A stretch of 64,000 nt of DNA. Origin: Beijerinckiaceae bacterium (GTDB lineage Bacteria > Pseudomonadota > Alphaproteobacteria > Rhizobiales > Beijerinckiaceae). Both the position numbers and the translations under genes were made by a program. The notes beneath the pieces were generated by a model that worked only from the letters and a program-made list of their open reading frames with translations, did no database searches and was not told the origin of the DNA. The DNA lies in the NCBI GenBank assembly GCA_947475995.1, contig CANJNI010000020.1, forward strand, positions 1-64,000, read 5' to 3'. Each line of letters begins with the position of its first letter. Position 1 is the first letter of the stretch. Below are positions 46,134 through 56,361 of this stretch, piece after piece.

Positions 46134-46156
46134 GGCCGGCTCATCCGGCCTTTTTT
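46134..46156 (+). terminator. Rho-independent terminator of aatA
   Basis: GGCCGG-CTCAT-CCGGCC followed by six T residues, 12 bases after the aatA stop codon. Confidence 0.92.
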
Positions 46157-46176
46157 GCCTGACTCGAGCGACAAAC

Positions 46177-46206
46177 AAAAATGCCGCGCAATTGCGCGGC
46201 ATTTTT
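46177..46206. terminator. Bidirectional terminator between aatA and petC
   Basis: A 15-bp perfect palindrome with five A at one end and five T at the other (core TGCCGCGCA/TGCGCGGCA). It can stop the leftward petABC transcript 18 bases past its end and back up the aatA terminator on the other strand. Confidence 0.9.
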
Positions 46207-46224
46207 CGTTGGAGCTTCGTCAGC

Positions 46225-47052
46225 TCAGTGCTGAACGTTGGCCCAGACCTTCTTCTTGGTGAAGTACACCAGACCGGCCAGAATAAGCAGGAAGATCATG
46301 ACCCGCAGCCCGGTCTTCTTGCGCTCTTCGAGCTTGGGCTCGGCCGTCCACATCAGGAAGGCAGAGACGTCCTTGGCATATTGCTGCAAGGTCGCCGGCG
46401 AACCATCCGTATACTCAACCGCGCCGTTATCGATCGGCTTCGCCATGCCGATCTTGTGGCCCGGGAAATAGGCGTTCCAGTTGGGATCGTTGGCGTCCGT
46501 ATAGCCGTTCAGCAGCGCGTAGATGTAATCGGCGCCATGCTCCTGATACTGGATAACGGCATCGAGCAGGAACATCGGGAATCCGCGCGAATAGGAGCGC
46601 GCCTTGGCGATGACCGACAGGTCCGGCGGAGCTGCCCCGAGGGACGCGCGAGCGGCTTCGGGATTGGCGAACGGCGACGGAAACTTGTCCGACGGACGAC
46701 CGGCGCGCTCGAACATTTCGCCGGAATCGTTGGGACCGTCCTTGACCTTGTATTCGGCCGCAAGCGCCTTCACCTGCGCGTCCGAAAACTGCGGCCCGCC
46801 TTCATCGGCGAGCGTGCGGATGGCGACGCGCGACATCGAGTGGCAGTTCGCGCAGACCTCGCGATAGACCTTGAAGCCGCGCTGCAATTGCGCCTGATCG
46901 AACTTTCCGAACGGCCCGCCGAAGGTCCAGGACTGACGATCGGGCGTCGGCGCTGCATGCGGGTCGGCCGCCATCGCAATGGAGGAGAACGACAGGGCTC
47001 CCGCGAGAGCCGCAACCGCGAGGCTGATTTTTGTGGTGCGAACCATGATCAT
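46225..47052 (-). CDS. petC: Cytochrome c1 subunit of the bc1 complex
   Basis: Protein of 275 residues. A signal peptide ends near AMAADP. The heme c site is CANCHS (EVCANCHSMSRVA), the distal ligand region lies in the following domain, and a C-terminal membrane anchor is seen (LRVMIFLLILAGLVYFTKKK). It carries electrons from the Rieske protein to cytochrome c. The start at 47050-47052 follows GGGGAAAC. It is the last gene of petABC, 16 bases after petB. Confidence 0.95.
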   Translation of the reverse strand: MIMVRTTKISLAVAALAGALSFSSIAMAADPHAAPTPDRQSWTFGGPFGKFDQAQLQRGFKVYREVCANCHSMSRVAIRTLADEGGPQFSDAQVKALAAEYKVKDGPNDSGEMFERAGRPSDKFPSPFANPEAARASLGAAPPDLSVIAKARSYSRGFPMFLLDAVIQYQEHGADYIYALLNGYTDANDPNWNAYFPGHKIGMAKPIDNGAVEYTDGSPATLQQYAKDVSAFLMWTAEPKLEERKKTGLRVMIFLLILAGLVYFTKKKVWANVQH

Positions 47053-47068
47053 GTTTCCCCGATCATCC

Positions 47069-48316
47069 TCAATGCGCGGATGCAGTCGCGCCATTTTTGG
47101 CGAGAACCGCATCAGCAATGGTGGCGGGCACAGGCTTGGTTTTCTCAAACAGGCCGAGGAGCGGCATGATGATGATGAAGAAGCCGAAGTAATAGGCCGT
47201 CAAAATCCGCGCCGCGATCACGTAGCCGCCGTCCGGCGGCTGTGAGCCGAGATAGCCAAGGCCAAGGCAGGCCATCACGAAGACCCAGAAGAAGACCTTG
47301 TAAACCGGGCGGAAAGCCGCCGATTTGACGCGCGATGTGTCGAGCCACGGCAGGAACGCCAGGATCGCAATCGCCCCGAACATCGCCACAACGCCCCCGA
47401 GCTTCGACGGAATGGCGCGCAGGATCGCGTAGAACGGCAGATAGTACCATTCGGGCACGATATGCGCCGGCGTCACCAGCGGGTTCGCCTCGATGTAATT
47501 GTCCGCGTGGCCAAGGAAGTTCGGCGTGTAGAAGATGAACCACGAGTAGAAGATCAGGAACAGCACGAGGCCGAACGCATCCTTCAGCGTCGCATAGGGC
47601 GTGAAGGGAATCGTGTCGCGCTCGATGTTCTTGACCTCGACGCCTGCCGGATTGTTCTGGCCGACCACATGCAGCGCCCACACATGCAGGCCAACGACGG
47701 CCGCGATCATGAAGGGCAGCAGGTAATGCAGCGAGAAGAAGCGGTTCAGGGTCGGGTTGTCGACAGAGTAGCCGCCCCACAGCCAGGTGGTGATCGCATC
47801 GCCCACCAGCGGGATCGCCGAGAACAGGTTGGTGATGACGGTCGCGCCCCAGAAGCTCATCTGGCCCCACGGCAGCACGTAGCCCATGAAGCCTGTGGCC
47901 ATCATCAGCAGATAGATGATGACGCCGAGGATCCAGAGCACCTCACGCGGCGCCTTGTACGAGCCGTAGTAGAGACCGCGCAGCATGTGAATGTAGACGG
48001 CGACGAAGAACATCGACGCGCCATTGGCATGCGCGTAGCGGATCATCCAGCCCCAGTTCACATCGCGCATGATGTGCTCGATGGAGTTGAAGGCGTAGTC
48101 CACATGCGGGGTGTAGTGCATCACCAGAATGATGCCGGTGACGATCTGGGCCACCAGCATGAAGCTGAGGATCGCCCCGAAGGTCCACCAGTAATTCAGG
48201 TTGCGCGGCACCGGATAGGCCACGAAGGAAGAATGCATCAGCCCCATGATGGGGAGGCGGCTTTCGAACCAGCGGCCGATGGCGCTGCTGGGAACGTAAG
48301 TGGAATGTCCGCTCAT
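47069..48316 (-). CDS. petB: Cytochrome b subunit of the bc1 complex
   Basis: Integral membrane protein of 415 residues with eight helices in one chain, the alphaproteobacterial form. Heme-b ligands lie in the second and fourth helices ([20 protein letters not shown] for the first pair). The Qo-site motif is PEWY ([19 protein letters not shown]). It oxidises ubiquinol and drives proton translocation. It follows petA by 87 bases. Confidence 0.97.
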   Translation of the reverse strand: MSGHSTYVPSSAIGRWFESRLPIMGLMHSSFVAYPVPRNLNYWWTFGAILSFMLVAQIVTGIILVMHYTPHVDYAFNSIEHIMRDVNWGWMIRYAHANGASMFFVAVYIHMLRGLYYGSYKAPREVLWILGVIIYLLMMATGFMGYVLPWGQMSFWGATVITNLFSAIPLVGDAITTWLWGGYSVDNPTLNRFFSLHYLLPFMIAAVVGLHVWALHVVGQNNPAGVEVKNIERDTIPFTPYATLKDAFGLVLFLIFYSWFIFYTPNFLGHADNYIEANPLVTPAHIVPEWYYLPFYAILRAIPSKLGGVVAMFGAIAILAFLPWLDTSRVKSAAFRPVYKVFFWVFVMACLGLGYLGSQPPDGGYVIAARILTAYYFGFFIIIMPLLGLFEKTKPVPATIADAVLAKNGATASAH

Positions 48317-48403
48317 GTGTGTGTCTCGTTCGGAAATCCAGAGGGCGGGGTGCTTGCGGAACCGGCCTTGCCGACAAACCGGCGTCAGCCGACAGGACCG
48401 GCC

Positions 48404-48922
48404 TTAGCCGATCTGGATCTTGGTGTCGGAAACGAAGGTGTAGGCCGGCACTTCGAGGTTGCGCGGCGCGGGGCCGCTGCGGATGCGGCCGGACGCATCG
48501 TAGTCGGAGCCGTGGCAGGGGCAGAACCAGCCGTCATGCGCACCCTGGTGGCCGAGCGGCACGCAGCCCAGATGTGTGCAGACGCCGACCACCACGAGCC
48601 ATTCGGGCTTTTTCACGCGAGCGCTGTCGGCCTGCGGGTCAGGCAGCGTATCGACCTTGACCGCCTGCACGTCGGCGATTTCCTTGGCGGTGCGATGACG
48701 CACGAAAACCGGCTTGCCGCGCCATTTGACCGTCAGGATGCCGCCTTCCGGGATGCTTGAAATGTCGACCTCGGTCGAGGCCAGCGCCAGCGTCGAGGCA
48801 TCCGGGTTCATCTGGCTGATGAGCGGCCAGACCGCCGCTCCAACGCCGACGGCGGCGGCCGCGCCGGTGGCGATATAGAGCATGTCCCTGCGGGTCGGTT
48901 CAGTGGTCGATGCAGATGCCAC
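48404..48922 (-). CDS. petA: Rieske iron-sulfur subunit of the bc1 complex
   Basis: Protein of 172 residues. A twin-arginine segment ([20 protein letters not shown]) forms the uncleaved membrane anchor. The [2Fe-2S] site is CTHLGC with CPCHGS. It moves electrons from quinol at the Qo site to cytochrome c1. It is the first gene of the leftward petABC operon. Confidence 0.97.
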   Translation of the reverse strand: MASASTTEPTRRDMLYIATGAAAAVGVGAAVWPLISQMNPDASTLALASTEVDISSIPEGGILTVKWRGKPVFVRHRTAKEIADVQAVKVDTLPDPQADSARVKKPEWLVVVGVCTHLGCVPLGHQGAHDGWFCPCHGSDYDASGRIRSGPAPRNLEVPAYTFVSDTKIQIG

Positions 48923-49233
48923 TCTAAGCTCCTAATTCTTCGTCCGGGCGCCTCCCGGGCCGCCGGGAGCGCCGGACAAGCCAAAGGGCAGCCCCGAGTT
49001 CCGGGCCGCCCGTGCATAGGAGGTGCATTTGTGCGCCGCAATGCGACCCAGAGTCACTCGACGGGGCGAAAGGCCGGTCCGGCTGTCTGAGCCAATGTGA
49101 AGCGCGGGCTATTTCGCACCGATGCGCTCGCTTGTCCATAGTGACAAAAGGGCTATACGCCAAAGCTGATGTGCCAAAAAGGCCAAGCAGGATGGCGGTT
49201 TTCGCAGGGCTCGAATTCCGCTAGTCCCAAAGC
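48923..49233. other. Divergent intergenic region petA / trmL
   Basis: This 311-base stretch holds no supported gene. It must contain the petABC promoter on the minus strand and that of trmL-hemF on the plus strand. A GC-rich inverted segment near 48951-48974 (GGCGCCTCCCGG ... CCGGGAGCGCC) may form a hairpin in the petA leader. No further site stands out. Confidence 0.5.
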
Positions 49234-49713
49234 ATGAGAACATCCCTGCGCCTGGCGCTTTACCAGCCCGATATTCCCCAGAATGCCGGCACGATGCTGC
49301 GGGCCTGCGCCTGCCTCGGGATTACTGCGGCCATCATCGAACCAGCCGGGTTTCCCGTGTCGGACAGGCACTTCCGCCGCTCCGGGATGGATTATCTGGA
49401 CGCGGTGACGATCGAGCGGCACATGTCCTGGCGGGCCTTTCAGGAATGGCGCAGCGCAGCACGAACGCCCGTTGGCGGACCCCGGCTGATTCTCCTGACC
49501 ACGAAAGGGGCGACTCGCTACACGGAGGTGGCTTACAGGCCAGACGACATCCTGATGGTCGGGCGCGAATCGGCCGGCGTGCCGGACGACGTCCATGGTG
49601 CGGCGGACCTGCGCGTGGTGATTCCCGTCGCCCCAAGCCTGCGGTCCCTCAACGTGGCGGTCTCCGCCGCGATGGTGATGGGCGAAGCGCTGCGGCAGAC
49701 CGGTTTCGCCTGA
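49234..49713 (+). CDS. trmL: tRNA (cytidine(34)-2'-O)-methyltransferase
   Basis: SPOUT-family enzyme of 159 residues. The opening LALYQPDIPQNAGTMLRACA and the knot residues ILMVGRESAGVPD and IPVAPSLRSLNVAVSAAMV are diagnostic. It methylates the wobble 2'-OH of leucine tRNAs. It lies 42 bases before hemF and is probably co-transcribed. Confidence 0.95.
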   Translation: MRTSLRLALYQPDIPQNAGTMLRACACLGITAAIIEPAGFPVSDRHFRRSGMDYLDAVTIERHMSWRAFQEWRSAARTPVGGPRLILLTTKGATRYTEVAYRPDDILMVGRESAGVPDDVHGAADLRVVIPVAPSLRSLNVAVSAAMVMGEALRQTGFA

Positions 49714-49755
49714 GCGCCTCCGGATGCTATGCGGGGTCATACAGGCGAGGCAAGA

Positions 49756-50667
49756 ATGACCCAGGATATTCTCGAACAGCGCAAACAGCAGGCATCAGGC
49801 TGGTTTCAGGGTTTGCAGGAGCGAATTCTGGCGGATTTTCACGCGCTGGAAGATGAATGCGACGCTCCCCTGTCGCCCGAGGCGCAGACGCCCGGCCGCG
49901 CGGTCCTGAAGCCATGGACACGCACTGACCACACGGGCGCGCCCGGCGGCGGCGGCCGCATGGCGATCCTGAAGGGCCGCGTGTTCGAGAAGGCGGGGGT
50001 CCATGTGTCAACCGTTTATGGAACCTTCGCGCCCGAATTCGCCAGGCAGATCCCCGGCGCGGACGCAGACCCGCGCTTCTGGGCCGCCGGCATCTCGCTG
50101 ATCGCCCATCCGTGGAACCCGAATGTGCCCACCGTCCACATGAACACGCGCTTTGTGGTCACGTCGAAAGCCTGGTTCGGCGGGGGCGCTGACCTGACGC
50201 CCGTACTGGATCGCCGCCGCACGCAGGACGACGCGGACGCACGCGCTTTCCATGCCGCCATGAAGGGCGTCTGCGATCGCCACCCGGCCATCGCCCCCTA
50301 TGACAAGTTCAAGAGCTGGTGCGACGACTATTTCTTCCTGAAGCACCGCAACGAGCCGCGCGGTATCGGCGGCATCTTCTATGATTATGTGAACAGCGCC
50401 GGCGACGCGCAGAACAGCAGCTGGGACGCCGATTTTGCCTTCACGCAGGATGTGGGCGAAACATTCCGGGCAATCTATCCGCAGATCGTGCGCGACAATT
50501 ATCGCCGGGACTGGACGCCCGCCGACCGCGACGAACAATGCATTCGGCGTGGCCGCTATGTGGAATTCAACCTGCTCTACGATCGCGGAACGATCTTCGG
50601 CCTGAAGACCGGCGGCAATGTGGATTCCATCCTGTCGTCGCTGCCGCCAATGGTGAAATATCCGTAA
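49756..50667 (+). CDS. hemF: Oxygen-dependent coproporphyrinogen III oxidase
   Basis: Enzyme of 303 residues in heme synthesis. Conserved segments are [39 protein letters not shown] and GIGGIFYDY. It converts coproporphyrinogen III to protoporphyrinogen IX with oxygen. The ATG at 49756 follows GGCGAGGCAAG. Its placement close to petABC and the oxidase operon fits the need of those complexes for heme. Confidence 0.96.
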   Translation: MTQDILEQRKQQASGWFQGLQERILADFHALEDECDAPLSPEAQTPGRAVLKPWTRTDHTGAPGGGGRMAILKGRVFEKAGVHVSTVYGTFAPEFARQIPGADADPRFWAAGISLIAHPWNPNVPTVHMNTRFVVTSKAWFGGGADLTPVLDRRRTQDDADARAFHAAMKGVCDRHPAIAPYDKFKSWCDDYFFLKHRNEPRGIGGIFYDYVNSAGDAQNSSWDADFAFTQDVGETFRAIYPQIVRDNYRRDWTPADRDEQCIRRGRYVEFNLLYDRGTIFGLKTGGNVDSILSSLPPMVKYP

Positions 50668-50833
50668 GCTGGCGCTTGAAACTTCTTCTTCGAGCGATCT
50701 TCGATCGCCAAGGCGCTTGCTTCGCAGGCTCCTCACGACGAGTTTTCGTTCACAGCAAGAAGAAGCTTTCAGCAGCCCTCATCGTGAGGAGCCGCGGAGC
50801 GCCTGTCTCGAGGGACGAGGGCGTACACCCAGC
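50668..50833. repeat. Intergenic palindromic repeat region
   Basis: Between convergent hemF and gcvPB lie two nested structures. Near-inverted arms (GAAACTTCTTCTTCG with CAAGAAGAAGCTTTC) flank the region. Within its right half, 50776-50821 reads as CCCTCATCGTGAGGAGCCGC ... TCGAGGGACGAGGG, the layout of a widespread Rhizobiales repeat. No gene is present. It may end transcription from both sides. Confidence 0.65.
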
Positions 50834-52396
50834 CTACTCTGCCGCCTTGAGCACCGCCTCCGGCTTCGTCCAGCGAAGCACCGGATTGCGCGCAGCGCGC
50901 GTCTCATCCAGTCGCCGACGCGGAGCCAGATAGGGCGCGCCGCTGAATCGCGCGGTGTCGCCGCGCTTCGCCGAGAAGGCGAGATCGCGCAATGTGGCGA
51001 TGAACAGATCAAGTGACGCTTTCGATTCTGATTCCGTCGGCTCGATCAGCATCGCGCCATGCACCACGAGCGGGAAATACATCGTCATCGGATGATACCC
51101 CTCGTCGATCATCGCCTTGGCGAAATCCAGCGTCGTGACGCCTGTGCCCTTCAGCCATTCATCGTCGAACAGCACTTCATGCATGCACGGACGGTTGCCG
51201 AACGGCAACGACATGAGGTCCGAAAGACAGGCGCGAATGTAATTCGCCGACAGCACCGCATCTTCCGAAGCCTGTCGCAATCCGTCCGACCCATGCGACA
51301 GCATGTAGGAGAGCGCACGGACGAACATTCCCATCTGGCCGTGGAACGCCGTCATGCGCCCGAAGGCCTGCGTACCCTCTTCATCCTCCACAAGACGCAA
51401 CGCATCGCCGTCGCGCCGCACGAACGGCACGGGCGCGAAAGGCGCGAGCCGATCCGAAAGCACAACGGGGCCAGCGCCCGGCCCACCGCCGCCATGCGGA
51501 GTCGAAAACGTCTTGTGCAGATTGATGTGCATGGCGTCGACGCCCAGATCACCCGGACGCGCCTTGCCGACGATGGCGTTGAAATTTGCGCCGTCGCAAT
51601 AGAAGTAGGCGCCCGCCTCATGCACGGCTTTCGCAATCTCGACGATCTGCGGCTCGAACAAACCACAGGTGTTCGGATTGGTGAGCATGATGGCCGCAAT
51701 GTCTGGCCCCAGCAGCGGACGCACATCCTCTACACGCACCTGACCGGACGGGCCGACCGGTATGGCTTTCACGGTGAAGCCTATCAATGCCGCCGTCGCC
51801 GGATTTGTCCCATGCGCCGAATCCGGAACCAGCACGACGCGCCGCGTTGCAGCCTCGCCCTTCGCTTTGATGGCGGCCTTGATGGCCATCATCCCGCAGG
51901 CCTCGCCATGCGCGCCGGCCTTCGGCGACATGGCGACCGCGCGGGTGCCGGTGAGTTCCATCAGCCAGTGCGCCACGGATTCAATCACCGCAATCGCGCC
52001 CTGCACGGTGGATTGCGGCTGCATCGGATGCACATCCGCAAAGCCCGGCAGTCGCGCCATTTTCTCGTTGAGGCGCGGGTTGTGCTTCATCGTGCAGGAG
52101 CCGAGCGGATAGAGCCCGGCGTCGATGGAATAATTCTTCTGCGAGAGGCGCACGTAGTGGCGCATGGCTTCCGGCTCGCTGAGACCCGGAAGGCCGATCT
52201 CACCGTTGCGCTCCATTCCGCCGAGACGCGGCTTGAATTCTCCGGCATCTTCAATATCGACGCCCGAAGTATCGGGGCGGCCAATCTCGAAGATCAAGGC
52301 TTCTTCCATCTGGAGCGCGCGATTCGACGTGAAGGTGCGCGGCGTATAAGCCTGCGCCTCGCCGGGCTGGGTGGGACGTCCCTGATTGTTCAGCAT
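50834..52396 (-). CDS. gcvPB: Glycine dehydrogenase (decarboxylating), subunit 2
   Basis: PLP-binding half of the P protein, 520 residues. The PLP lysine lies in MHINLHKTFSTPHGGGGPGA. It decarboxylates glycine and passes the aminomethyl group to lipoyl-GcvH. It works as a heterotetramer with subunit 1 encoded 12 bases upstream. It is the last gene of the gcv operon. Confidence 0.96.
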   Translation of the reverse strand: MLNNQGRPTQPGEAQAYTPRTFTSNRALQMEEALIFEIGRPDTSGVDIEDAGEFKPRLGGMERNGEIGLPGLSEPEAMRHYVRLSQKNYSIDAGLYPLGSCTMKHNPRLNEKMARLPGFADVHPMQPQSTVQGAIAVIESVAHWLMELTGTRAVAMSPKAGAHGEACGMMAIKAAIKAKGEAATRRVVLVPDSAHGTNPATAALIGFTVKAIPVGPSGQVRVEDVRPLLGPDIAAIMLTNPNTCGLFEPQIVEIAKAVHEAGAYFYCDGANFNAIVGKARPGDLGVDAMHINLHKTFSTPHGGGGPGAGPVVLSDRLAPFAPVPFVRRDGDALRLVEDEEGTQAFGRMTAFHGQMGMFVRALSYMLSHGSDGLRQASEDAVLSANYIRACLSDLMSLPFGNRPCMHEVLFDDEWLKGTGVTTLDFAKAMIDEGYHPMTMYFPLVVHGAMLIEPTESESKASLDLFIATLRDLAFSAKRGDTARFSGAPYLAPRRRLDETRAARNPVLRWTKPEAVLKAAE

Positions 52397-52408
52397 GGTC
52401 AGTCTCCC

Positions 52409-53752
52409 TCAGATCGACGCGCGCAAGGCGCTCACAAACGCCGCGCGGTCTTCGTCCGTATTAACTTCAGTGTTGGCGACAATCAGCAGAGAGCGGACGC
52501 CCGCATCTCCCGGCAGAAGCCGCGACACCGGAACGCCCGCCAGCACGCCTTTCTGCGCCATCGTCTCGACCAGCGCAGCCGCATCGCCCGGCACACAAAT
52601 GGTGAATTCGTTGAAGAAGCTTTTGTTGAGCACTTCAACGCCCTTCACATCAGCCAGTGCATCCGCAAGCTTGCAGGCATTTGCGTGGTTGAGGCGCGCC
52701 AGCTTTTTCAAACCCGCCTCGCCCAGCAGCGTCATGTGAATCGTGAAGGCGAGACTGCACAGGCCCGCATTCGTACAGATGTTGGAAGTCGCCTTGTCGC
52801 GGCGAATGTGCTGTTCGCGCGTTGATAGCGTCAGCACGAATCCCCGTCGGCCTTCGGCGTCCACCGTCTCGCCGCAGAGGCGGCCCGGCATCTGCCGCAC
52901 GTATTTCTGACGCGTGGCGAACAGGCCCACATAGGGTCCTCCGAATGTTAGGGGATTGCCGATCGACTGGCCTTCGCCCACCACGATGTCGGCGCCCATC
53001 GCGCCGGGAGGCGTCACGAGGCCGAGCGAGACAGCCTCAGTGAAAACCGCGATCAGCAAGGCTCCGTTTGAATGGCACTTCTCGGCGATGGGGGTCAGAT
53101 CGCGCAGATTGCCGAAGACATCGGGATTCTGCACCACCACGCACGATACGCTGGAGTCGATGCTGGCGAGCAAGTCCTCGCTGGCCGCCACATCCGGCGG
53201 CAAAGTCACCACCGCGTCTTCAGACATTTCGGAAAGCGTACGCACCACATCGGCGTAATGCGGATGCAGTCCGCCCGACAAAACCGCCTTGCGGCGCTTC
53301 GTGACGCGATGCGCCATCAGCACGGCTTCGCCGCAACCCGTCGAGCCGTCGTACATGGAGGCGTTCGCCACGTCCATGCCGGTCAGCGCCGCCACCTGCG
53401 TCTGGAATTCAAACAGATATTGCAGCGTGCCCTGCGCAATTTCCGGCTGGTAAGGCGTGTAGCTCGTCAGGAACTCGGACCGCTGGATCAGATGATCCAC
53501 GCTCGCCGGCACATGGTGCTTGTAAGCGCCAGCGCCGACAAAAAACGGAACAGACGACGCCACCACATTGCGTCCCGCCATGCGGGACAGGATGCGCTCG
53601 ACTTCCAGTTCGGACTTCGCCCTTGGGAGGTCGACGTTTTTTGTCAGGAGCTTCGCGGCCGGAATATCAACGAAAAGATCGTCGACCTTGTCGGCCGCCA
53701 TGCGCAGAAGCATCAGGCTGCGATCTTCATCTGTCAGCGGCAGATAACGCAT
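52409..53752 (-). CDS. gcvPA: Glycine dehydrogenase (decarboxylating), subunit 1
   Basis: Protein of 447 residues, the N-terminal half of a split P protein ([56 protein letters not shown]). It lacks the PLP lysine, which is in subunit 2. The start at 53750-53752 follows GAGGACAAG; an upstream ATG at 53800 would overlap gcvH. It follows gcvH by ten bases. Confidence 0.95.
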   Translation of the reverse strand: MRYLPLTDEDRSLMLLRMAADKVDDLFVDIPAAKLLTKNVDLPRAKSELEVERILSRMAGRNVVASSVPFFVGAGAYKHHVPASVDHLIQRSEFLTSYTPYQPEIAQGTLQYLFEFQTQVAALTGMDVANASMYDGSTGCGEAVLMAHRVTKRRKAVLSGGLHPHYADVVRTLSEMSEDAVVTLPPDVAASEDLLASIDSSVSCVVVQNPDVFGNLRDLTPIAEKCHSNGALLIAVFTEAVSLGLVTPPGAMGADIVVGEGQSIGNPLTFGGPYVGLFATRQKYVRQMPGRLCGETVDAEGRRGFVLTLSTREQHIRRDKATSNICTNAGLCSLAFTIHMTLLGEAGLKKLARLNHANACKLADALADVKGVEVLNKSFFNEFTICVPGDAAALVETMAQKGVLAGVPVSRLLPGDAGVRSLLIVANTEVNTDEDRAAFVSALRASI

Positions 53753-53762
53753 CGGCTTGTCC

Positions 53763-54134
53763 TCAGAGGGAGTCGCAATAGGCCTTGTAGGCCGCTTCAT
53801 CCATCAGACTGTCGAGATCTGCCGCATTGGCGATCCTGATCTTGACGAACCATCCGGCCCCGTTGGCGTCCTCGTTGACCGTGGCCGGAGCGCCTTCCAG
53901 CGCCGAGTTCACCTCAACCACTTCGCCCGAGACCGGCGCATAAACTTCGCTCGCGGCCTTCACGCTCTCGACCACCGCGGCCTGCTCGCCCTGCCCGAAT
54001 TTCTTTCCCACTTCCGGAAGCTCGACGAAGACGACATCGCCGAGCTGGCCCTGCGCATAGTCGGTGATCCCGACGGTGCCGGTATCGCCTTCGACGCGGA
54101 CGTATTCATGTTCCTTCGTGTAGCGCGTGCTCAT
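53763..54134 (-). CDS. gcvH: Glycine cleavage system H protein
   Basis: Lipoyl carrier of 123 residues. The lipoylated Lys lies in [20 protein letters not shown]. It shuttles the aminomethyl group between the P, T and L proteins. It lies 27 bases after gcvT in the same transcript. Confidence 0.97.
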   Translation of the reverse strand: MSTRYTKEHEYVRVEGDTGTVGITDYAQGQLGDVVFVELPEVGKKFGQGEQAAVVESVKAASEVYAPVSGEVVEVNSALEGAPATVNEDANGAGWFVKIRIANAADLDSLMDEAAYKAYCDSL

Positions 54135-54161
54135 AGGGGCTCCTGTAAGATAGTGCTGCGG

Positions 54162-55313
54162 TCAGCCGCGAAAATACTGATGGGGAACGAACGGCATGGA
54201 GACGATCTTCGCCGCCAGCGTCTTGCCGCGAACGACGAGTTGCACGGGCGTTCCGACAGCCGCATGGGCGGCGTCCACATAGCCCATTGCCAAAGGCCCG
54301 TTCAGCGAAGGTCCAAAACCGCCCGATGTGACGAGACCGATTTTGACGCCGTTCGCATCTGTGACCTCTGTTCCCTCGCGCGCCGGCTGGCGGCCCTCTG
54401 GCAGAATGCCGACGCGCTTGCGCGATGCGCCTTCGCGCAACTCGCGTTGAATGCGCTCCGCGCCCGGGAATCCGCCCTCTTCGCGGCGACGCTTCTGCAT
54501 CGACCAGACAAGCGAGCCTTCGACCGGCGAGGTCATGCGGTCGATGTCGTGGCCGTAAAGACAGAGCCCGGCTTCAAGCCGCAGCGAGTCGCGCGCGCCC
54601 AGACCGATCGGCTTCACTTCTGGTTCGGCGAGCAACGCCCGCGCCATACGCTCGACCTTGTCGAGGCGCACGGAAATTTCATATCCATCCTCGCCCGTAT
54701 AGCCCGAGCGCGACACATGGCAGTCGATAGTGCCGAACTTCGTGGACAGGCCGGACATGAACGGCATCGTGGCCGTATCAGGACAATGGCGGGCCAGCAC
54801 TTCGGCGGCTTTCGGGCCTTGCAACGCCAGGAGCGCACGATGCGGCGCGCGCATGAATTTTACCCCGGCAGGCAAGTGCGCCTCGATATGTGCGAAGTCC
54901 TGTTCCTTGCAGGCAGCATTGACGACGAGCATCAACACGCCGTCCTCGGCAGGATCAGCCGGTCGCGTCACCATCAGGTCGTCCAGAATGCCGCCCGTTT
55001 CGTCGAGAAACTGCGTGTAGCGCTGGCGGCCGGGCGCGAGGTTGAGGATATCCGCCGGAACAAGCGCTTCCAGCGCCTGCGCCACTGCGGCATGGTTGCG
55101 GCCGACCAGAAAGCCCTGCCCCATGTGCGAAACATCGAACAGACCCGCCTGACTGCGAGTATGCAGATGCTCGGTCAGAATGCCGATGGGATACTGGATC
55201 GGCATGTCATAGCCGGCAAAGCCGGCCATTTTTGCGCCGAGCGACAGATGCAGTGAATGGAGCGGCGTGCGCCGCAAGGGCGCATCGGACTCAAGTGTGG
55301 CGGGTTCGGACAT
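54162..55313 (-). CDS. gcvT: Aminomethyltransferase, glycine cleavage T protein
   Basis: Enzyme of 383 residues. Family marks are MAGFAGYDMPIQYPIGILTE, GLFDVSHMGQ, and SRSGYTGEDGYEISV with the catalytic Asp region. It releases ammonia and forms methylenetetrahydrofolate. It is the first gene of the operon behind the glycine riboswitch. Confidence 0.96.
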   Translation of the reverse strand: MSEPATLESDAPLRRTPLHSLHLSLGAKMAGFAGYDMPIQYPIGILTEHLHTRSQAGLFDVSHMGQGFLVGRNHAAVAQALEALVPADILNLAPGRQRYTQFLDETGGILDDLMVTRPADPAEDGVLMLVVNAACKEQDFAHIEAHLPAGVKFMRAPHRALLALQGPKAAEVLARHCPDTATMPFMSGLSTKFGTIDCHVSRSGYTGEDGYEISVRLDKVERMARALLAEPEVKPIGLGARDSLRLEAGLCLYGHDIDRMTSPVEGSLVWSMQKRRREEGGFPGAERIQRELREGASRKRVGILPEGRQPAREGTEVTDANGVKIGLVTSGGFGPSLNGPLAMGYVDAAHAAVGTPVQLVVRGKTLAAKIVSMPFVPHQYFRG

Positions 55314-55380
55314 GGAGCCCCGGACAAATAGCGACGTGCAACCGACAACCGCGCGGCTTATGCCGCTGGTCCGATTTCAC

Positions 55381-55565
55381 GCCCCCTCTGTCCGTTGACC
55401 TGAGAGATTTCCCGGCTGAAGACCGGTTACGCCCGTCGGTGGACGCGAAACCGCGTCGCTTTCCAGAGTGTCATCCCCCAGCGGTCCATTGGCCTGAGCG
55501 TTTCCGGGGCGGTTGCGCCTTCGGCGCCGATCGGTGCGAAACCGAATCGGACTCTTCCGCTGGGA
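55381..55565 (-). promoter_or_regulatory. Tandem glycine riboswitch
   Basis: On the minus strand two aptamers follow each other. The first begins with GCGGAAGAGTCCG and holds GGCGCCGAAGGCGCAA and AAACGCTCAGGCCAATGGAC. The second begins with GACACTCTGGAAAG and holds CCACCGACGGG and AAATCTCTCAGGTCAACGGA. These are the conserved cores of the glycine riboswitch. It lies 67 bases ahead of gcvT and should turn on the glycine cleavage operon when glycine is high. Confidence 0.96.
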
Positions 55566-55642
55566 TCTAATGTCTGACGTCCATAGCCTTAACGGGACCG
55601 GCGGCGGAGTCAATCTCCGCCCACTGTCGTCCCACAGGCCAA

Positions 55643-56260
55643 TCAGCCGCGACGGCGCGTCGAACGCGGGAGTGCGCCGCCAGACCCGTCGAAACTCACG
55701 AAAATCTGGTAGTCGTCGAAGGCGTCTTCGCTGATGAACGGCACACGAAAAGTGTCGCTGACCACGGAAAATGCGCCTTGCGCGGCTCCCGCCGGGACAT
55801 TCGCCGCGACTCGGTAGATTTTGGTTTCGATGATCTTTTCGTCCGATTCGCGGCGAATCTGCACCTTCACCGGCACCGTGAAGGTGCCGGGCGAGCCGGA
55901 CGGGCCGAGCAGAATCTTGCCCTCGACCCCCACGCGCATGACGATCTGGCCGTTTTCCACAGCACATTCGCGGGCGAGATCGCCCATGGAATACTGATAC
56001 CGGACCGAGGAATTCGAGCCGCCCCCGACCCGCACGGCTGCCCCGCCCTGGCTGACGTCCACAATCGGACAGTTGACCTTCTCGGCCACCTTGGCGGTTT
56101 CCACCGGCGGAGCGGTCGGAGAGCGGAAGGCGAGGATATTGCCGAATGTGTCGCCGGGGTCCGCTCCGGAGACGCCGCCACCCGGCAGGCTGGAACAACC
56201 GGCCAAAGCCAGAAGCGCCAGGGCGCCCGAAGCGATCCGAGGGTTGAAAACGCTGCTCAT
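55643..56260 (-). CDS. Putative lipoprotein, unknown function
   Basis: Protein of 205 residues with a lipoprotein signal (LALLALAGC, Cys at about residue 22). The mature part is Gly- and Ser-rich at first, then a beta-rich domain with two further cysteines (VNCPIVDVSQ, LARECAVENG). AGGAG precedes the ATG. It is probably anchored to the outer or inner membrane. Similar hypothetical lipoproteins occur in Rhizobiales; no function is known to me. Confidence 0.75.
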   Translation of the reverse strand: MSSVFNPRIASGALALLALAGCSSLPGGGVSGADPGDTFGNILAFRSPTAPPVETAKVAEKVNCPIVDVSQGGAAVRVGGGSNSSVRYQYSMGDLARECAVENGQIVMRVGVEGKILLGPSGSPGTFTVPVKVQIRRESDEKIIETKIYRVAANVPAGAAQGAFSVVSDTFRVPFISEDAFDDYQIFVSFDGSGGALPRSTRRRG

Positions 56261-56361
56261 ACGGAACTCCTACGCCGATCCCCGACGGGGATGAGCTGTG
56301 GCCGCCGCTTTCCCGTCTCCAAAGCGCATATCATAGAAGAAGGAGATGAAGCCAGCGCCGC

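Noticed and set aside
51059-52825. A 588-codon plus-strand open frame opposite gcvPB and gcvPA
   Set aside because: It is the antisense of two unmistakable glycine dehydrogenase genes and reads as Arg/His-rich sequence with no family pattern.
53757-55256. A 499-codon plus-strand open frame opposite gcvH and gcvT
   Set aside because: Same reason: antisense to conserved genes, with no start-site support or recognisable domain.
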